A stretch of 64,000 nt of DNA, taken from contig NC_133476.1 of assembly GCF_025370935.1 (NCBI RefSeq), positions 17,198,180-17,262,179 on the forward strand, written 5' to 3'. The position numbers and the translations under genes were made by a program. Under the pieces are notes generated by a model. The model did not search any database. It was not told where the DNA came from and was given only the letters and a program-made list of their open reading frames with translations. Positions 50,901 through 61,963 of this stretch are shown one piece after another; within the stretch, counting starts at the first letter, position 1; each line of letters begins with the position of its first letter. Origin of the DNA: Choristoneura fumiferana. Its lineage: Eukaryota > Arthropoda > Insecta > Lepidoptera > Tortricidae.

Positions 50901-53900
50901 AAACTGCAGATTGAAACACTAATATGTACCTAGGTAATTAATTAGAGTAGCTTAATTACTTTATTCTTATTCTATAGTTAAGTTCTGCTCTGGACTTTAT
51001 TCCATCGGTGAATTTCCGTATTCCGGATTCTATCGCGCAAAGAAACGTTTATTATAAAGTAGTATAGGTACAGGCATTTTTATATAAGTACATAGTAATT
51101 TAACATAAACAGTGTTTTTTTTTTATAAATATCGAGCTTACTATTTGCGCGATTTCTAGATGCAATCAATTATTTTTTTATGACGTGTCAAGCGATAACG
51201 AAGTGCATGACCGGGCTCTACACTCATAATCGGTTGCAATTAACTATCATACGTCAACACTGGAATATGCCACTCCCCTCATTTGAACCCGCATCTCACT
51301 AGACCAAACACTTCCAGCAAACAATTTTTAAAACATTTAAAACCTAATTTGTAAAGACATCAGACGTGCTTAAAGTTTCTAGGACCAAGTTAAAAGTAAA
51401 TTATAAAACAAGAGTGGACTCGTGATATTTGAGATTGCATATATGTGTTGCATCGGAATTGAAACAGCGCCCTCTATGAGGACAAGTGCGTCAACTAATG
51501 CTGTGCCCTGGCGTAGAACTTTATAACATGCACAAGATTAACTTTTCATGTGTCAATTTTTTTTCTTACACTTAGACGAATGCAAAAGTGTTGTGTAGTT
51601 CAAGCAATATCTAATCAATAAATTTTAAAGCAATTTTATTGAATAATTGTCGTCCCAAACAAACTTAAACATGGGACATCCCATAAGCAAACTCAGCAAA
51701 AAATACTTCTTGTCACTGAAAGTTAGGTTGAAAAGGTTCCATTTGTTGTTGAAAAAGGGCATGTTTGACCTGCGCGTGTGGCCTGGAGTGGAGGGCAGCG
51801 AGAATACTCCCGGGAAGGCGCCCGACCGCGGAAAGGAGCAGATGCAGAGACTGGCCAAGTTGGCCAAGAAACATAGGAATGGACACATGCCCAAGGTAAA
51901 CTAAAGTTACAAACATTAAACTACATTTAATAATCATCCCAGCCTATATACGTCCCACTGCTGGGCTTGCAATTTGTTGAATCAGGCGTTACTTTGCGGA
52001 GGTCCATATCAATGAACTAAAAGAATTTCTTTGCTCACCCTCACCCGCGACCTTTATGATAGTTCAAGTTTATGCGAAATATGCGTGTTCATGAAGTTCG
52101 TCCACCTCCACACTGTATGAACACACACACAAATCACACAAACCCACCTATCACCACCACCGCACTACTAACGCGTTTCGAACTCAACCAGAGCTCATCG
52201 TCAGAGCAACACAACCGCGCACCATGCTACCAGATGTTAGACTAACAAACCACAACAACCGTTTTAATTTGTCACTGTAACTCCCCAAGTACCCACCTAT
52301 ATTTTTTTTCAAACAAAACAAAACTACCCACAAAATAATAAATTTTAACCGTCCTAAAAAAATACTTTGTTATTTATTTACAGTTTTATTAACTGCCATT
52401 GTTGAAATTAGACCCAAGCCGTACCAAGGGAGATGATACTAAATTTACGTGCTCATTAATAATAGACCCCATACTATTGTACATAATTATCTCCATGCAT
52501 TCTAGAACATCGAGACGAAACCCCTTGCCGCAATAATGTAACACTTCATACGAATCTGAGTCTAATAAAGAACACGCATATTTTACATATACTTAACTAT
52601 CATAAGGTCCTAGTACCCACGCCACACCATTGCATTGCTTTGTCCAGGTTTTTTTGATGTTTTCCTTCACCGTAAAGCTCGTGGTAATTTTCAAATGTAA
52701 TTTTGCACATTCATTTCGAAAAAGTCAGTGGTGCGACCCGGGGTTCGAACCCACGATCCTCTGCTTGAGAGGCTATAAGTCAAACCATTACGCCTCATTT
52801 AGATACTAGCTTTTGCCCGCGGCTTCGCTCGCGTTAAATTCGGTGTAACATAGATTTATTTCCTGAGATCCCTTTTTTGATTGTTTTTTCGGAGGATTAC
52901 GAGTATATTATGTGAATACAGATAGGTACAGACAGACATTGTTTAAAGACAGACGGTGGACATTTTCGAATTCAAAAAACTTTAGTTCATTCAAAGTTTT
53001 GGGTGAACCCTGGTTTCACCCCTTCAGAGGTGGGATTTCAGAAATCGTTAATATACTAATTGTTAGCTTACATATGGCTGGGATGATGAAACTAATAAAA
53101 ACTAAAAGGAAGAAAACAAGTCCAGTGGTCTAGAACTCTGTCAAGAAGCTCATTTAAGGTTCAACAGTCGGGACCCATTAAGATGATTTTATGAGCTGGT
53201 TACGATTTGAATGGGTCCCGACTGTTGAACTTTAAATGAGCTGCTTGACAGAGTTCTAGACCACTAGAATTATTTTCTTCCTTTTAGTTTTTAAGGCAGT
53301 CGGGTTTTGTTGATTTTTTAAATTTAATATTTTTTATTTTATACTTTTTTGATATTTATGTGAAAATGATAGATTAAAAAGTATTATAACCCATATATAT
53401 TTAGAATGGGCTAATTATTAGCTTTCATTCCTCCGCCATATTTTTTTTGCAGACGCCATATTGAAATATTATGTAGCCTATGTCACTCCGCCAGTTATGA
53501 CGAATCCAATGATACCTCATATGTCGAAATCCGTCTAGCCGTTTAGGCTGCAGCGAGGACCAAAGAAATGGACATACATACCCACATACATACATACGCT
53601 CGAAAAACATAACCCTCCTTCGGGCAGTCGGGTAAAAACTGTGTCATTAATGTTCATACGATGTTCCCAGGTGGATTGGCTGGACCGGCTCACGTTCCGC
53701 GAGATCGAAATGATCAACGAAAAGGAGAAACGGGGCTCCGACTACATGTATCTGATGATAGAGTTCCCTTCTGTCACGATTGATGGGATTAACGTGAGTT
53801 ATCTTTAAGTATACAGGTCTCTGACCCCATGGGGCTTTGATTTCAAGGTTCGATTCTACTCGTACAACTGAACTACTTTTGTTTTGTAACACACACAAAC

Positions 53901-55845
53901 ATCACGCCTGCATTGCCTGCTTGTTCTCTAACGTTTTCAAATAATTTGTAGGAAAATTGATTGCTGGGATGTAACTAATTATTATTTTGTTCTGAGAGGA
54001 GGCCTGTGCCCAGCAGTGGGACGTATATAGGCTGGGATGATGATGATGATGAACTAATTATTTCCGCAATTTTCCTCGCAGATAACTGTTAAAAAAACAA
54101 TTATCTGAAAGGAAAATAAAATTCTTAGAGATCACTAGTTATCCGACTATATCAAAGATTCAAATAATTTATTTGCTAAGAATACAGTTGTGCAGATGTT
54201 AAATATTATCTCAGAAAGTTGTCCATTTTCAGTGGTCCTCTTATAAAAAAAAAATCCTGACGCTATTTCAACACGAAAAATAAGTAATCTTGTGTATAAA
54301 TATACATATACAAAACCTTAATTGTGGTAAAAGTGATAAAAAGTCAGATAATCTTTGTTGTTGGATCCAATAGAAAGTTTTAATGTAGTTACAAAATTAA
54401 AATTTTTTTCCTCACAAGATTTCGTGACGTTTTCCTGACGCCAAGAAATTTTGGATGTTTTGTGCAGTTTATGTTTCATGATCTCGTCCTTAGTGTTGAT
54501 AATTTCTCGGCAAACTGATTTCTTGTCAGTTTCGTGACGGGACATCTTTTTGAGAAATACTCGTCTCCGAGGAAAAAAAAAATCTTCACAGGTAACCAGT
54601 TATCTGGCCATTGTTATCTCCAAGTAACAAGGGCAACATAGTAGTCTAAACCAACTGATTCCGTTAGGATTAGTCTCACCCTGTAGATTTAAAGTTTGTT
54701 TGCACAGCACGCGGTGGTGTACTACGAACAAGACGGCGATGAGATGTACCAGTTCCGGGCCCAGGCTGAGGTTGTCACGGTGCCTGACTACGAAATACTG
54801 CAGGTGAGGCACTTTGGTTAGGACTACTTTCAGTATTTCGACCGCTTACGTCCTAACCTCAAGTCTGGCCACATTAAATTGCTTTAGAATCATCTTTATA
54901 TTAAGTACGATAGTGTTGATTTGTTGTATACAATGCGGGTAGACACGAGGTTGAAAAAGTACATGGACGATTTGTTCAAACTGATGTGTCATAGATGTAG
55001 TGAATACTTGACATCCGTTCCCATCGTGAAAATTCGGAACACACGACTACTTCCGAAATCTTCAGAATAGTAAATTTTAGACAACAAAGGTGCTATCCCG
55101 GACCCACGATCCTCTGCTTGAGAGGCCATCTTTCAAACCACTAGGCCACTACGGCTTTTTACCCTTTCGACAAAGGGTTAGTATCACTTCGTCTAAAAAG
55201 CAGCTGGTCTAAGAAGTAACCTACTTAAGGTTACAGTAAGTCAAGGCGCAAAGCGTTTCTGCCACGCGGAATAGAAGCTCCGCTCCGCCGACTTTGGGTC
55301 ATGGAATTAAGATTGTCGATGCAGGAAATAGATGCATCGAAATGGAAACCGACTAGACATTCGGGTGACTCTTTAGACCACTTGCTACTTAGGCGAGCTA
55401 GTTTTAGACGAAGCGATACTAACCTAGCAAAATGCTTCCCCCAGGAGAACCTAGTAGAGAACAAGCACCATCGTTTGGCGCGGTCGCTGCGTGCCGGCGC
55501 ACACGGGCGGGACGCCAAGCCCACCGCCGCCGAGCGCGACCAGCTCGCCGCGCTCGTCGCCGCGCCGCCCGCCAGCCCCCTGCCCGCCAGCAGCCAGGAC
55601 CTGGTCTGGAAGTACAGGTAAAAGACACCACAATAGCACAACTTGTCACTTGTATTCACCAGTCCAAATACCAAGACCTGCTGTGGAGAGATTTCTCCGT
55701 CATTCATTGTTTGTCATGCTGTCATAAACCAATCCACAAACAATAACAAAAGATATTTATTTATTTAATTGTTCCAGATTCTACCTGTCCTCGCATCGCC
55801 GCGCTCTCACCAAGTTCCTCGAATGTGTCAACTGGAACAGAGCAG
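47938..55845 (+). CDS. Vps34: Class III phosphatidylinositol 3-kinase (Vps34), N-terminal exons 1-8
   Basis: Eight exons join in one frame: 47938-48008, 48081-48269, 50031-50187, 51758-51895, 53671-53793, 54708-54803, 55445-55617 and 55778-55845. The total is 1,015 nt, about 338 codons, ending in phase 1. All have AG acceptors and GT donors. The start reads MNEIDDKFYYVYSSSLDHKL. Family signatures follow: DPMLKFSGLYQE, SDLYVTCQV, ALPVTTSYKAF (exon 2), NEWVTLPVYYSDLPRNA and VGGTTISFFGKHGM (exon 3), WLDRLTFREIEMINEKEKR (exon 5), QDLVWKYRFYL and RALTKFLECVNW (exons 7-8). These cover the C2 domain and the start of the helical domain. Vps34 makes PI3P with Vps15 and Beclin-1 on endosomes and autophagosomes. 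The rest of the helical domain and the kinase domain are not found. Exon 7 is unusually GC-rich, with Ala/Pro expansions. The Drosophila name is Pi3K59F; the human name is PIK3C3. Confidence 0.95.
48540..49040. repeat. Vps34 intron 2: retroelement tail and GTGGCGTAGCTACC MITE
   Basis: Positions 48665-48785 match the 28508-28648 tail (GATAAGGCCGCCTATTGCTC, ACAATAAAGAGTCTTTGTAT, TATTG run). At 48838 CAGTGGCGTAGCTACC is inverted near 49024-49039 (GTAAATTAGCTACGCCACTG), bounding a roughly 200-bp GC-rich MITE that includes GGGGCAGTGCCCCGGGCCCC. Confidence 0.7.
49579..49662 (+). repeat. SINE family 1, 3' fragment in Vps34 intron 2
   Basis: GAAACTATGGCCCAAGCCCT through GTATATAGGCTGGGATGG. Only the 3' end is present. 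ATAATATTAGTGGAAACT occurs on both sides (before 49588 and at 49659), which looks like a target-site duplication of a 5'-truncated insertion. Confidence 0.85.
50350..50480 (-). repeat. SINE family 1, 3' fragment, minus, in Vps34 intron 3
   Basis: CATCATCATC, GTACGTCCCACTGCTGAGCA, GGCTTGGGCAGTAGTTTCCA and GGGCCCAGTGTGGATTGGGA are the reverse complement of the SINE end. The remainder of intron 3 (to 51757) shows CGTGACCACGGCAACTGTAA and GACTATGAGTGAGAATCACG near 50750-50810, shared with 56900-56940. Confidence 0.82.
51966..52575 (-). mobile_element. Truncated second Penelope copy in Vps34 intron 4
   Basis: Opens TTGAATCAGGCGTTACTTTG, as at 3231, and stays collinear with the 3.2-3.85 kb segment of the first copy, including CACCATGCTACCAGATGTTA and GCATTCTAGAACATCGAGAC. 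It stops before the GIY-YIG coding part, so only the element's 3' portion is present. A SINE scrap (GTACGTCCCACTGCTGGGC) lies just left. Confidence 0.9.
52600..52800 (-). repeat. SINE family 1, 5' half, minus, in Vps34 intron 4
   Basis: TTTTCCTTCACCGTAAAGCT, CCGGGGTTCGAACCCACGAT and CTCTGCTTGAGAGGC are the reverse complement of the SINE head and middle. Right after it, ACTAGCTTTTGCCCGCGGCT starts a short retroelement fragment (52806-52870). Confidence 0.8.
53090..53640. mobile_element. Head-to-head hairpin plus TGGACATACATAC repeat in Vps34 intron 4
   Basis: Positions 53090-53175 are inverted at 53212-53298: AGTGGTCTAGAACTCTGTCA and GTTCAACAGTCGGGACCCAT pair with ATGGGTCCCGACTGTTGAAC and TGACAGAGTTCTAGACCACT. 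A block follows (GCCGTTTAGGCTGCAGCGAG, GGACATACATACCCACATAC, CCCTCCTTCGGGCAGTCGGG) that also occurs at 59440-59680. Confidence 0.85.
53985..54052 (+). repeat. SINE family 1, 3' fragment in Vps34 intron 5
   Basis: TTCTGAGAGGAGGCCTGTGC and GGGACGTATATAGGCTGGGA plus GATGATGATGATGA. AACTAATTA occurs on both sides, suggesting a target-site duplication and a 5'-truncated insertion. Confidence 0.87.
55085..55165 (-). repeat. SINE family 1, 5' fragment, minus, in Vps34 intron 6
   Basis: CCGGACCCACGATCCTCTGC, TTGAGAGGCCATCTTTCAAA and CCACTAGGCCACTACGGC are the reverse complement of the SINE's tRNA-like head. Confidence 0.85.
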
Positions 55846-56065
55846 GTATTATAACATTTGTAACTTAGTTAACTTCGTTTAAAACCAGCTGGTCTAATAT
55901 CAAATGGTCTAAAAAGCAAGCGGTTTGAAAGGTTCACCGAAAGTCTAGCCGGTCCCCGTTCTCCATTTCCTAATTTTAATTCTATGACCCAAAGTCGACT
56001 TTGCTCCGCTTCGCGCAACTCCTATTCCACGTAGCTGAGATGCTTCGTGCCTTGACGCAACTCTA
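55166..56065. repeat. Facing repeat arms around Vps34 exons 7 and 8
   Basis: Left (55170-55330): TTCGTCTAAAAAGCAGCTGG, AGTCAAGGCGCAAAGCGTTT, CCGACTTTGGGTCATGGAAT. Right (55866-56060): TTCGTTTAAAACCAGCTGGT, TTAATTCTATGACCCAAAGT, GCTTCGTGCCTTGACGCAAC. The TTTGGGTCAT and GTCAAGGCGC words are inverted between the sides, whereas the GCAGCTGGTCTAA words are direct. Two exons lie between them. Confidence 0.6.
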
Positions 56066-57500
56066 ACCTATATTTTTTCAAGTATCCGATGTAAATAAGG
56101 TAGGTCCACGGAAAGAACGTGTCTAGTCTAATCACATAGGTAAGCAACTCTTTCGAGTTATAGCGGTTTGAAAATTAGTCATCACGAACAATTACTATGG
56201 TTATCATTTATTTAAAAGTTAAAATATTTTTATCTTTTATCTTTATCTTTTTATCTTGAAAAAAATATATTTTATATTGTTTTCAGATTATTTAATTCAA
56301 TGGTAACTCACTATGACTTTGCGAGCTCTACATTTTGAGATTAAAATGTCAATTTTAAAAAAAGGTGACTATATGTTCTTTCCCTGGACCCTTCAGTTGC
56401 TTTTTAGATCATTTACTACTTAAATTAGGTCAAAGTGATCCTTACCGATTCATATGGTCGCAACCATACATGCAAGCCAGGCAAAACGCTCTAGCGACTT
56501 GATTCCCGCTGGGTTTGCCTAATTTTTTTAATTTACGCTAGTGATGTTGAGAAGTGCACTTTTTAGATAGTGCACCTTCCGGGTAACTAGGATTACTTAA
56601 AGAAGAAGTGGAACACTTTTTACAAATGGAACACTTTGGGGAACCTAAGCTAATAGAGAATATGCGAGCATTTTTTTGTTTATTCAAATATATATTTGTT
56701 TGACATGACGTTTTATTACTCTACTAAAAAATTTAGTAAGGACTAGCTATCCTAACCTAACCTAACCAACAAAAAGTTGGATAACCCCCGATTTTGCCAC
56801 ATCGAAAAATCTAACACCGATATCTCATCAAAAGCAGTAAAAACCAGTCGACGAGTCAACGCTCTCGAATCTACTGGGCATTTTTTTCCCCGTTGGTGGT
56901 ATTTTGACTATGAGTGAAAATCACGAAAGTTTAAAACGTTATATTTTTATAAGCCATAATAATTACGTAATCGTATAAAATTTAAATTATGCAAATGCAG
57001 AATAAATCCATAATAATAGTAACTTGAAAATATTAATATGCTTAAGTTTTTTTAGTATCCTAGCTTCCTTACTAATATTATAAATCGCTGCTTAAACACA
57101 AAGAGACACAATTTTTTGTATTGCAATAATCACATTTTAAAAGCGTTTTTTTTTCGCAAAAATTTTTTATCTTAGCAACGTAATTTGAAAGTGACTTTTA
57201 TAACAATTCTGAAAAATAAATTAGTTCAGACAAAAAGAGAGTTATGAAAACAATACATTATGACATTCAGCAATTATGCGAGCCGATATGGGCCACATTT
57301 TTGTATAGCGTTACGTGCTATAATGATTTATTGCAACGCATTGCACCGTTGCCGCTTGTACGTGACAAAATAAAAAAACACCGGTTAGGTAACTGACTCT
57401 TTCACAGCTTGGCTTGTGCTATTGCATTCACCCGATTTTTTTTTGTGCATAACAATCATGCCTGGCGGGAAATGAAACGTGGAATATAGAAATACATTTT
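56066..57500. other. AT-rich DNA right of Vps34 exon 8; no further exon found
   Basis: I looked for continuation of the helical domain and saw none. Positions 56895-56945 repeat the GACTATGAGTGAAAATCACG scrap. The rest is unassigned. Confidence 0.4.
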
Positions 57501-57830
57501 TACATGCGGCTTCGCACGCGTAAATCATTGGATACAGCATTTGAATTTGAAATTCCGGGATTTTACGAAATTCCCGTGGGAATCATCAGTCTTTATTGGC
57601 ATTGCATTACAGTGCCAAATGTCATGACTGTAAGCCCAGCGGTTATTACCAGATTTTATCCCCATCCCGTGGGAAAATCAGGATAAAAAGTAGCCCATGT
57701 GTTATTCTAAATGTCCAGCTATTTACATCCAATCCGTCAATCTGTTTTAGAGTAAGGAGTAACACACGCGCGCGCACACACACACACGCACACACACACA
57801 CACGCACGCACACACACACAAATTTAATAG
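57501..57830. repeat. CCCGTGGGAA-type repeat and CA/CG microsatellite
   Basis: Positions 57540-57720 hold CCCAGCGGTTATTACCAGAT and CCCATCCCGTGGGAAAATCA, as in the foldback's inner blocks at 15460-16060. Positions 57762-57820 are an ACACAC / GCGCGC / ACGCAC microsatellite. Confidence 0.8.
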
Positions 57831-57969
57831 GATAAGTATTTGTTATTTCATCAGTCTAAAATAATTTCATATCCTAAAACGTAACTGAAACCGATATAAT
57901 ATGCTTATAATAAGTATTTATAAGTGCGAAAGTTTATGACTATGTGTGGGCATGCATGCGTGAACGTGT

Positions 57970-58106
57970 GTACAGTCACCAGCATTAATATCTGCCACAG
58001 CGGAGCGTGCAAAAATATCTGACACGTCCTTCCGGCCCTAGAAATAGAGTCGTATCAGATATTTATGCACGCTTGTTGTGTCAGACATTAGTGCTGGTGA
58101 CTGTAC
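57970..58106. mobile_element. 137-bp hairpin MITE with GTACAGTCACCAGCA ends
   Basis: GTACAGTCACCAGCATTAAT at the left and the inverted ATTAGTGCTGGTGACTGTAC at the right. The stem continues through GCGTGCAAAAATATCTGACAC, making nearly the whole element self-complementary. Confidence 0.93.
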
Positions 58107-58194
58107 GAGTGCGTGTGTGTTAAAACAGCTACTACAACTATTTCACGTTAAATATCTGGTTGGATTTGGATGAATTCAACATGTAGCTAGCTGC

Positions 58195-58308
58195 AGGGCT
58201 ACTACGAAACTCGAAGTTCGTGTCGTGCGGTCCCTCTGACACTTATACTATTTAATACGAGAGCGAGAAGGACGGTATGATACGAAATTCGAGTTTCGTA
58301 GTAGCCCT
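58195..58308. mobile_element. GGGCTACTACGAA-type hairpin MITE, copy 5
   Basis: AGGGCTACTACGAAACTCGA at the left, inverted CGAGTTTCGTAGTAGCCCT at the right. The least diverged copy of the family in the window. Confidence 0.93.
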
Positions 58309-58836
58309 GCTGGGCGTCTGGAATAACACATGGCTACTTTTCATCCCCCGCGATAGAAAAAAATCTCGAAATCTCAATTGGGTTTCGAGTCGTGAAATTT
58401 GGAACTAGGTACTTGTATTGTTTTTAACACAACGTCAAGGTGTATTAAAAAAAATAAGCTCTCACAATATTAACTTTTTGGCTTTTAAGGTGACTCAACA
58501 CCAAAAAAAAGTCAATGTCATGATGTAATTTTTGGCTATTCCCGCGGGAATTTATTAAAATCCCGAAATTTCAATTTAACAACTGAATCTAAAGTGAACG
58601 CGTACAAAGTCACGGGTATACCCTATCTATAGTATCCATAATAAACCATTAAGATAAAGATATACCTGTATCCAACCGATATATCAAAAACCGGTCAGCT
58701 GCATTGACCCAATGCTCGAAGGTCATTGACATTCGTTGTCCAAAAATATTTGAAAGCAGAACATGAAATGTTCCATTAGTTGATACTGTCAAGGATATAA
58801 CCAAAAGCACTTACTCGCTGGATAATACTACTACTA

Positions 58837-59028
58837 AGAGTGCGTTTCCACCAGAGATGTGCGAGGAATTTGTTTATCATGAACCAATAGAAACTCTTTG
58901 TTTTACTATCCTCCCTCCACCGAGGTTCAACTAGAGCTGAGTTGAGCGAGGATAGGTAAATGAAGCGTTTCTATTGGTTCATTCATGACACACATTCCTC
59001 GCAACGCATCCTCGCACATTTCTATTGT
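58837..59028. mobile_element. Hairpin MITE with GTTTCCACCAGAGATGTGCG end
   Basis: GTGCGAGGAA, CATGAACCAATAGAAACTC and TTCAACTAGAGCTGAGTTGA pair across the centre with GAAGCGTTTCTATTGGTTCA and ATTCCTCGCAACGCATCCTC. One arm recurs alone at 31860-31960. Confidence 0.85.
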
Positions 59029-59209
59029 TAAACATTGAGAAATCAAACTTGTAGTATTTATAATTACGATATTGGTCTCGCCATAACTGTTTTTTTACCT
59101 TATATGAAATCGTAACCGGCTCAATAATTCCTAGTAATGAGTCCCGTCTTGTTTTGAGGGTTCCGTAATTTTCGTATTCTTTTTTTAGTTTTTATTTTTT
59201 TATATACCT

Positions 59210-59680
59210 AAAGATTTTTTGGGAATTTTGCTCCCAGAAGAAGGGCTACAGATTAGCCCGAAACATGTCGAGCTAAACTCGATTTCAGACGTGAGTTATC
59301 CGTTATGTTATCATTTAATTTTTATTGGCCAGTCGGTCTTTTTGACATTATTCAACTTTTTTTATGTTCCTGTGAAAACGGTAGCTTAACGTCGTTAATA
59401 TATTATATAGGTATACTGTTGGAATCGACTAATTATTAGCTGTCATTTAACACCCATAATATTGGTGCTATTTTAAAAAAAAACCCTCTTCGTATTCTTT
59501 TTTCGCAGACGCCATTTTGAAATACCCTTTGTCACTCCGACTGTTTTGACAAATCCAATAATACCTCATACGTTGAAAACCGTCCAGCCGTTTAGGCTGC
59601 AGCGAGGACCAAAGAAATGGACATACAAACATACATACGCTCCAAAAACATTACCCAAGGAGGGCAGTCAATTAACAAAC
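59210..59680. repeat. GAAACATGTCGAGC scrap and TGGACATACATAC repeat
   Basis: Positions 59230-59310 (AGAAGAAGGGCTACAGATTA, GAAACATGTCGAGCTAAACT) relate to 42275-42345 and the hairpin at 61801. Positions 59440-59680 repeat the block at 53400-53640, including CCGTTTAGGCTGCAGCGAGG. Confidence 0.7.
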
Positions 59681-61357
59681 AAATAAATCAATCAAATACT
59701 TTATTTTACATAAAAACATGGTGTACAAAATAGGTCTTACTTAAATATTATCAGGTTTCACATCCATGGTCTGTTGCTAAGACAACACATAAAAGAATTT
59801 TTTTAACAAAAAAGTAAAACTGACTCCAAAAAAATAACAAAAAATGGAACCGACTACAAAACCCTTGAAAATATTTTGTAGCCAAAGTACATCTCACAAC
59901 GATTCCATTAAGTCCAAACACGGCTTAGTTACGTTGTTTAATAACAGAGTTCCGTTGCCTACCTTCCGGCTTCAGCATCAGATCAGTTCGAAAGAATCAT
60001 CAACTTAAAGCTTCTTCTTAGTCGTTTATCTAGGTTTATTAATCACGATCGTTTATAGGCGCGCGAGCAGTAGGTACTTAGCTTTGACGAGTTCCATTGG
60101 CCATCTACAATCTTCTTCATCAGGTCCAGTTTACAAATGATACTTACTGAATGTAAATGCTTATCTTAATGCTATAAACGCCAAAATCGCCATAGGTGTG
60201 CCTATAAAGTTTGAGGTTTGCCCTCGATTTCCCTAGGATCCCATCATCAGATCTTGACTTAGTGACAATGGGACCACCTCAGAAGAATACTCTTTCGAAT
60301 AAAAAAAAAGAATTTTGAAAATCGGTCCACAATTGAGTAATCGGTGAACACAATTTAATGAAATAAACAAAATAAGAAATGAATGTAAAATTTAAAGGTC
60401 AAGGTACAAATAATAAGGTAAAAAGTTATTACCATTTCCAGCAAAACCTACAACTAGTCCATCAAACGCTTTATCGCGTATTAATTAACTTGCATTAACA
60501 TACCGATTTCAAATATTACATTATACAACAAGATTTCGACAACCGGTCCTCAACTATGCCAGTGCTGCGCGCGCATTCCGACCGGTCGAATGCTGCGTTA
60601 AAAAACCCGGAAATAAATATGTTTTAAAGTCGCTTAAAAACCTTACCATGATAGTTAAAAATAATTATGTTTAATTATCAGTTTGATTATTACCTAAAGC
60701 TATTTAACCAAAAGAAATGACGTAGGTTTATGAGTGTGTTTTGTGATTGAATGATGTTTGGTTTGGTGGTATAGGTTTGTCATTGTTTTTGGTAGCATCG
60801 AGTTCGATTCCAGGTCCCTTCCATTTAGTCATGTGTCGTATTATAATTAGGCAGTGAATGGGCCAGTTTTATGTAGAGAATCTATTACATATTCATAAAA
60901 CACGTTTTCTAGTTTTTTTTGTTTGAAATGCTAATAAATTTTTTGTTACTTATGACTTATGATCCACTGAATCAATCGAATTTCTCAAGTTGATTCTACA
61001 TCCTTATCGTACTAATATAATACGTAATTGCGAAAATTTGTGAGTGTGTTTAAACGTGTGTTTTTTACATTTCAAACAGTAACACGGCTGGACAGATTTG
61101 GGTGAAATTTGGTACCCAGTGCTAAAATGTCATGGTTCCCGCGGGAGAACGAATTTTACGCAAAAAAGCGAGCAATAACTAGTAAAATATAAATTAAAAG
61201 TAGACATAACTTAAGTACCATAATACAAGTGCAACATGAAAATATTCTTCGAAATTACCATAGAATAGGTAACTATAAGTAACCTTTTTCAGCCATTCAT
61301 GGTATGGGGTTTAAAACTAGCACTAACTAAGTACGACGACGTAATTTAATAGTTTTA
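59681..61357. other. Mostly unassigned DNA, one non-LTR-like scrap
   Basis: Positions 61012-61180 (TACTAATATAATACGTAATT..GCGAAAATTTGTGAGTG, GGCTGGACAGATTTGGGTGA) resemble the CGAAAGTTTGT family at 11738 and 15412. No exon seen. Confidence 0.4.
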
Positions 61358-61498
61358 GGGCTGTTTCACACATCCATTGATTAGTGTTAACTGACGGTTA
61401 AATGTGATTCCGTCTCCGTCTATTCGAACAAAAGAAATAGAGATGGCATCACACTTAACCGTCGGTTAGCACTAATCAATGGATGGTGAAACAGCCCC
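61358..61498. mobile_element. 141-bp hairpin MITE with GGGCTGTTTCACNATCCATT ends
   Basis: CATCCATTGATTAGTGTTAA and TGACGGTTAAATGTGAT at the left pair with ATCACACTTAACCGTCGGTT and AGCACTAATCAATGGATGGT at the right, up to GAAACAGCCCC. Confidence 0.93.
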
Positions 61499-61800
61499 TT
61501 AGTTAGACAAAACGAAACCAATTTTTCGCTTAAAGTGCAGTTCAAGGACTGTTTGTCTTTATAGGTACTATAGTTGCACTAACGTTTTAGTTAACTGTTA
61601 GTTAAATATGGCTACTGAGCGTGCGAAGCTTGAGATCATGTTCGTTATCTAATCTTAATATCTTAAGGAAGTTTACTTTAGTGAGATCTGGGGCATTCCT
61701 AGTTTGTACCAAGGTTTTTCACCACTATTGTTTTGATTTAGCTAATGAACTAAAACAATATAAATAATTTTGAACATGAAACTACCGTGAGACTCACTCA

Positions 61801-61936
61801 TATTAAATATATTGACCCGGATAACTCACGTCTTAAATCAAGTTTAGCTCGACATGTTTGGGCTAATCCGAAAACATTAAACGTGTCAAGCTAAACTCGA
61901 TTTAAGACGTGAGTTATCCGGGTCAATATATTAATA
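61801..61936. mobile_element. Hairpin element with CCGGATAACTCACGTCTTAA arms
   Basis: ATATTGACCCGGATAACTCA at the left is inverted at the right (TGAGTTATCCGGGTCAATAT). The stem continues through GTTTAGCTCGACATG with few mismatches. The GAAAC.TGTCGAGC words link it to scraps at 42275 and 59230. Confidence 0.9.
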
Positions 61937-61963
61937 TCAATATAAATAATATGTATTTAGTAT

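Noticed and set aside
55231..55746. Several long alternate frames (up to 158 residues) over Vps34 exon 7
   Set aside because: GC-rich coding sequence removes stops from all frames. Only the exon 7 frame continues the Vps34 protein and fits the splice sites.
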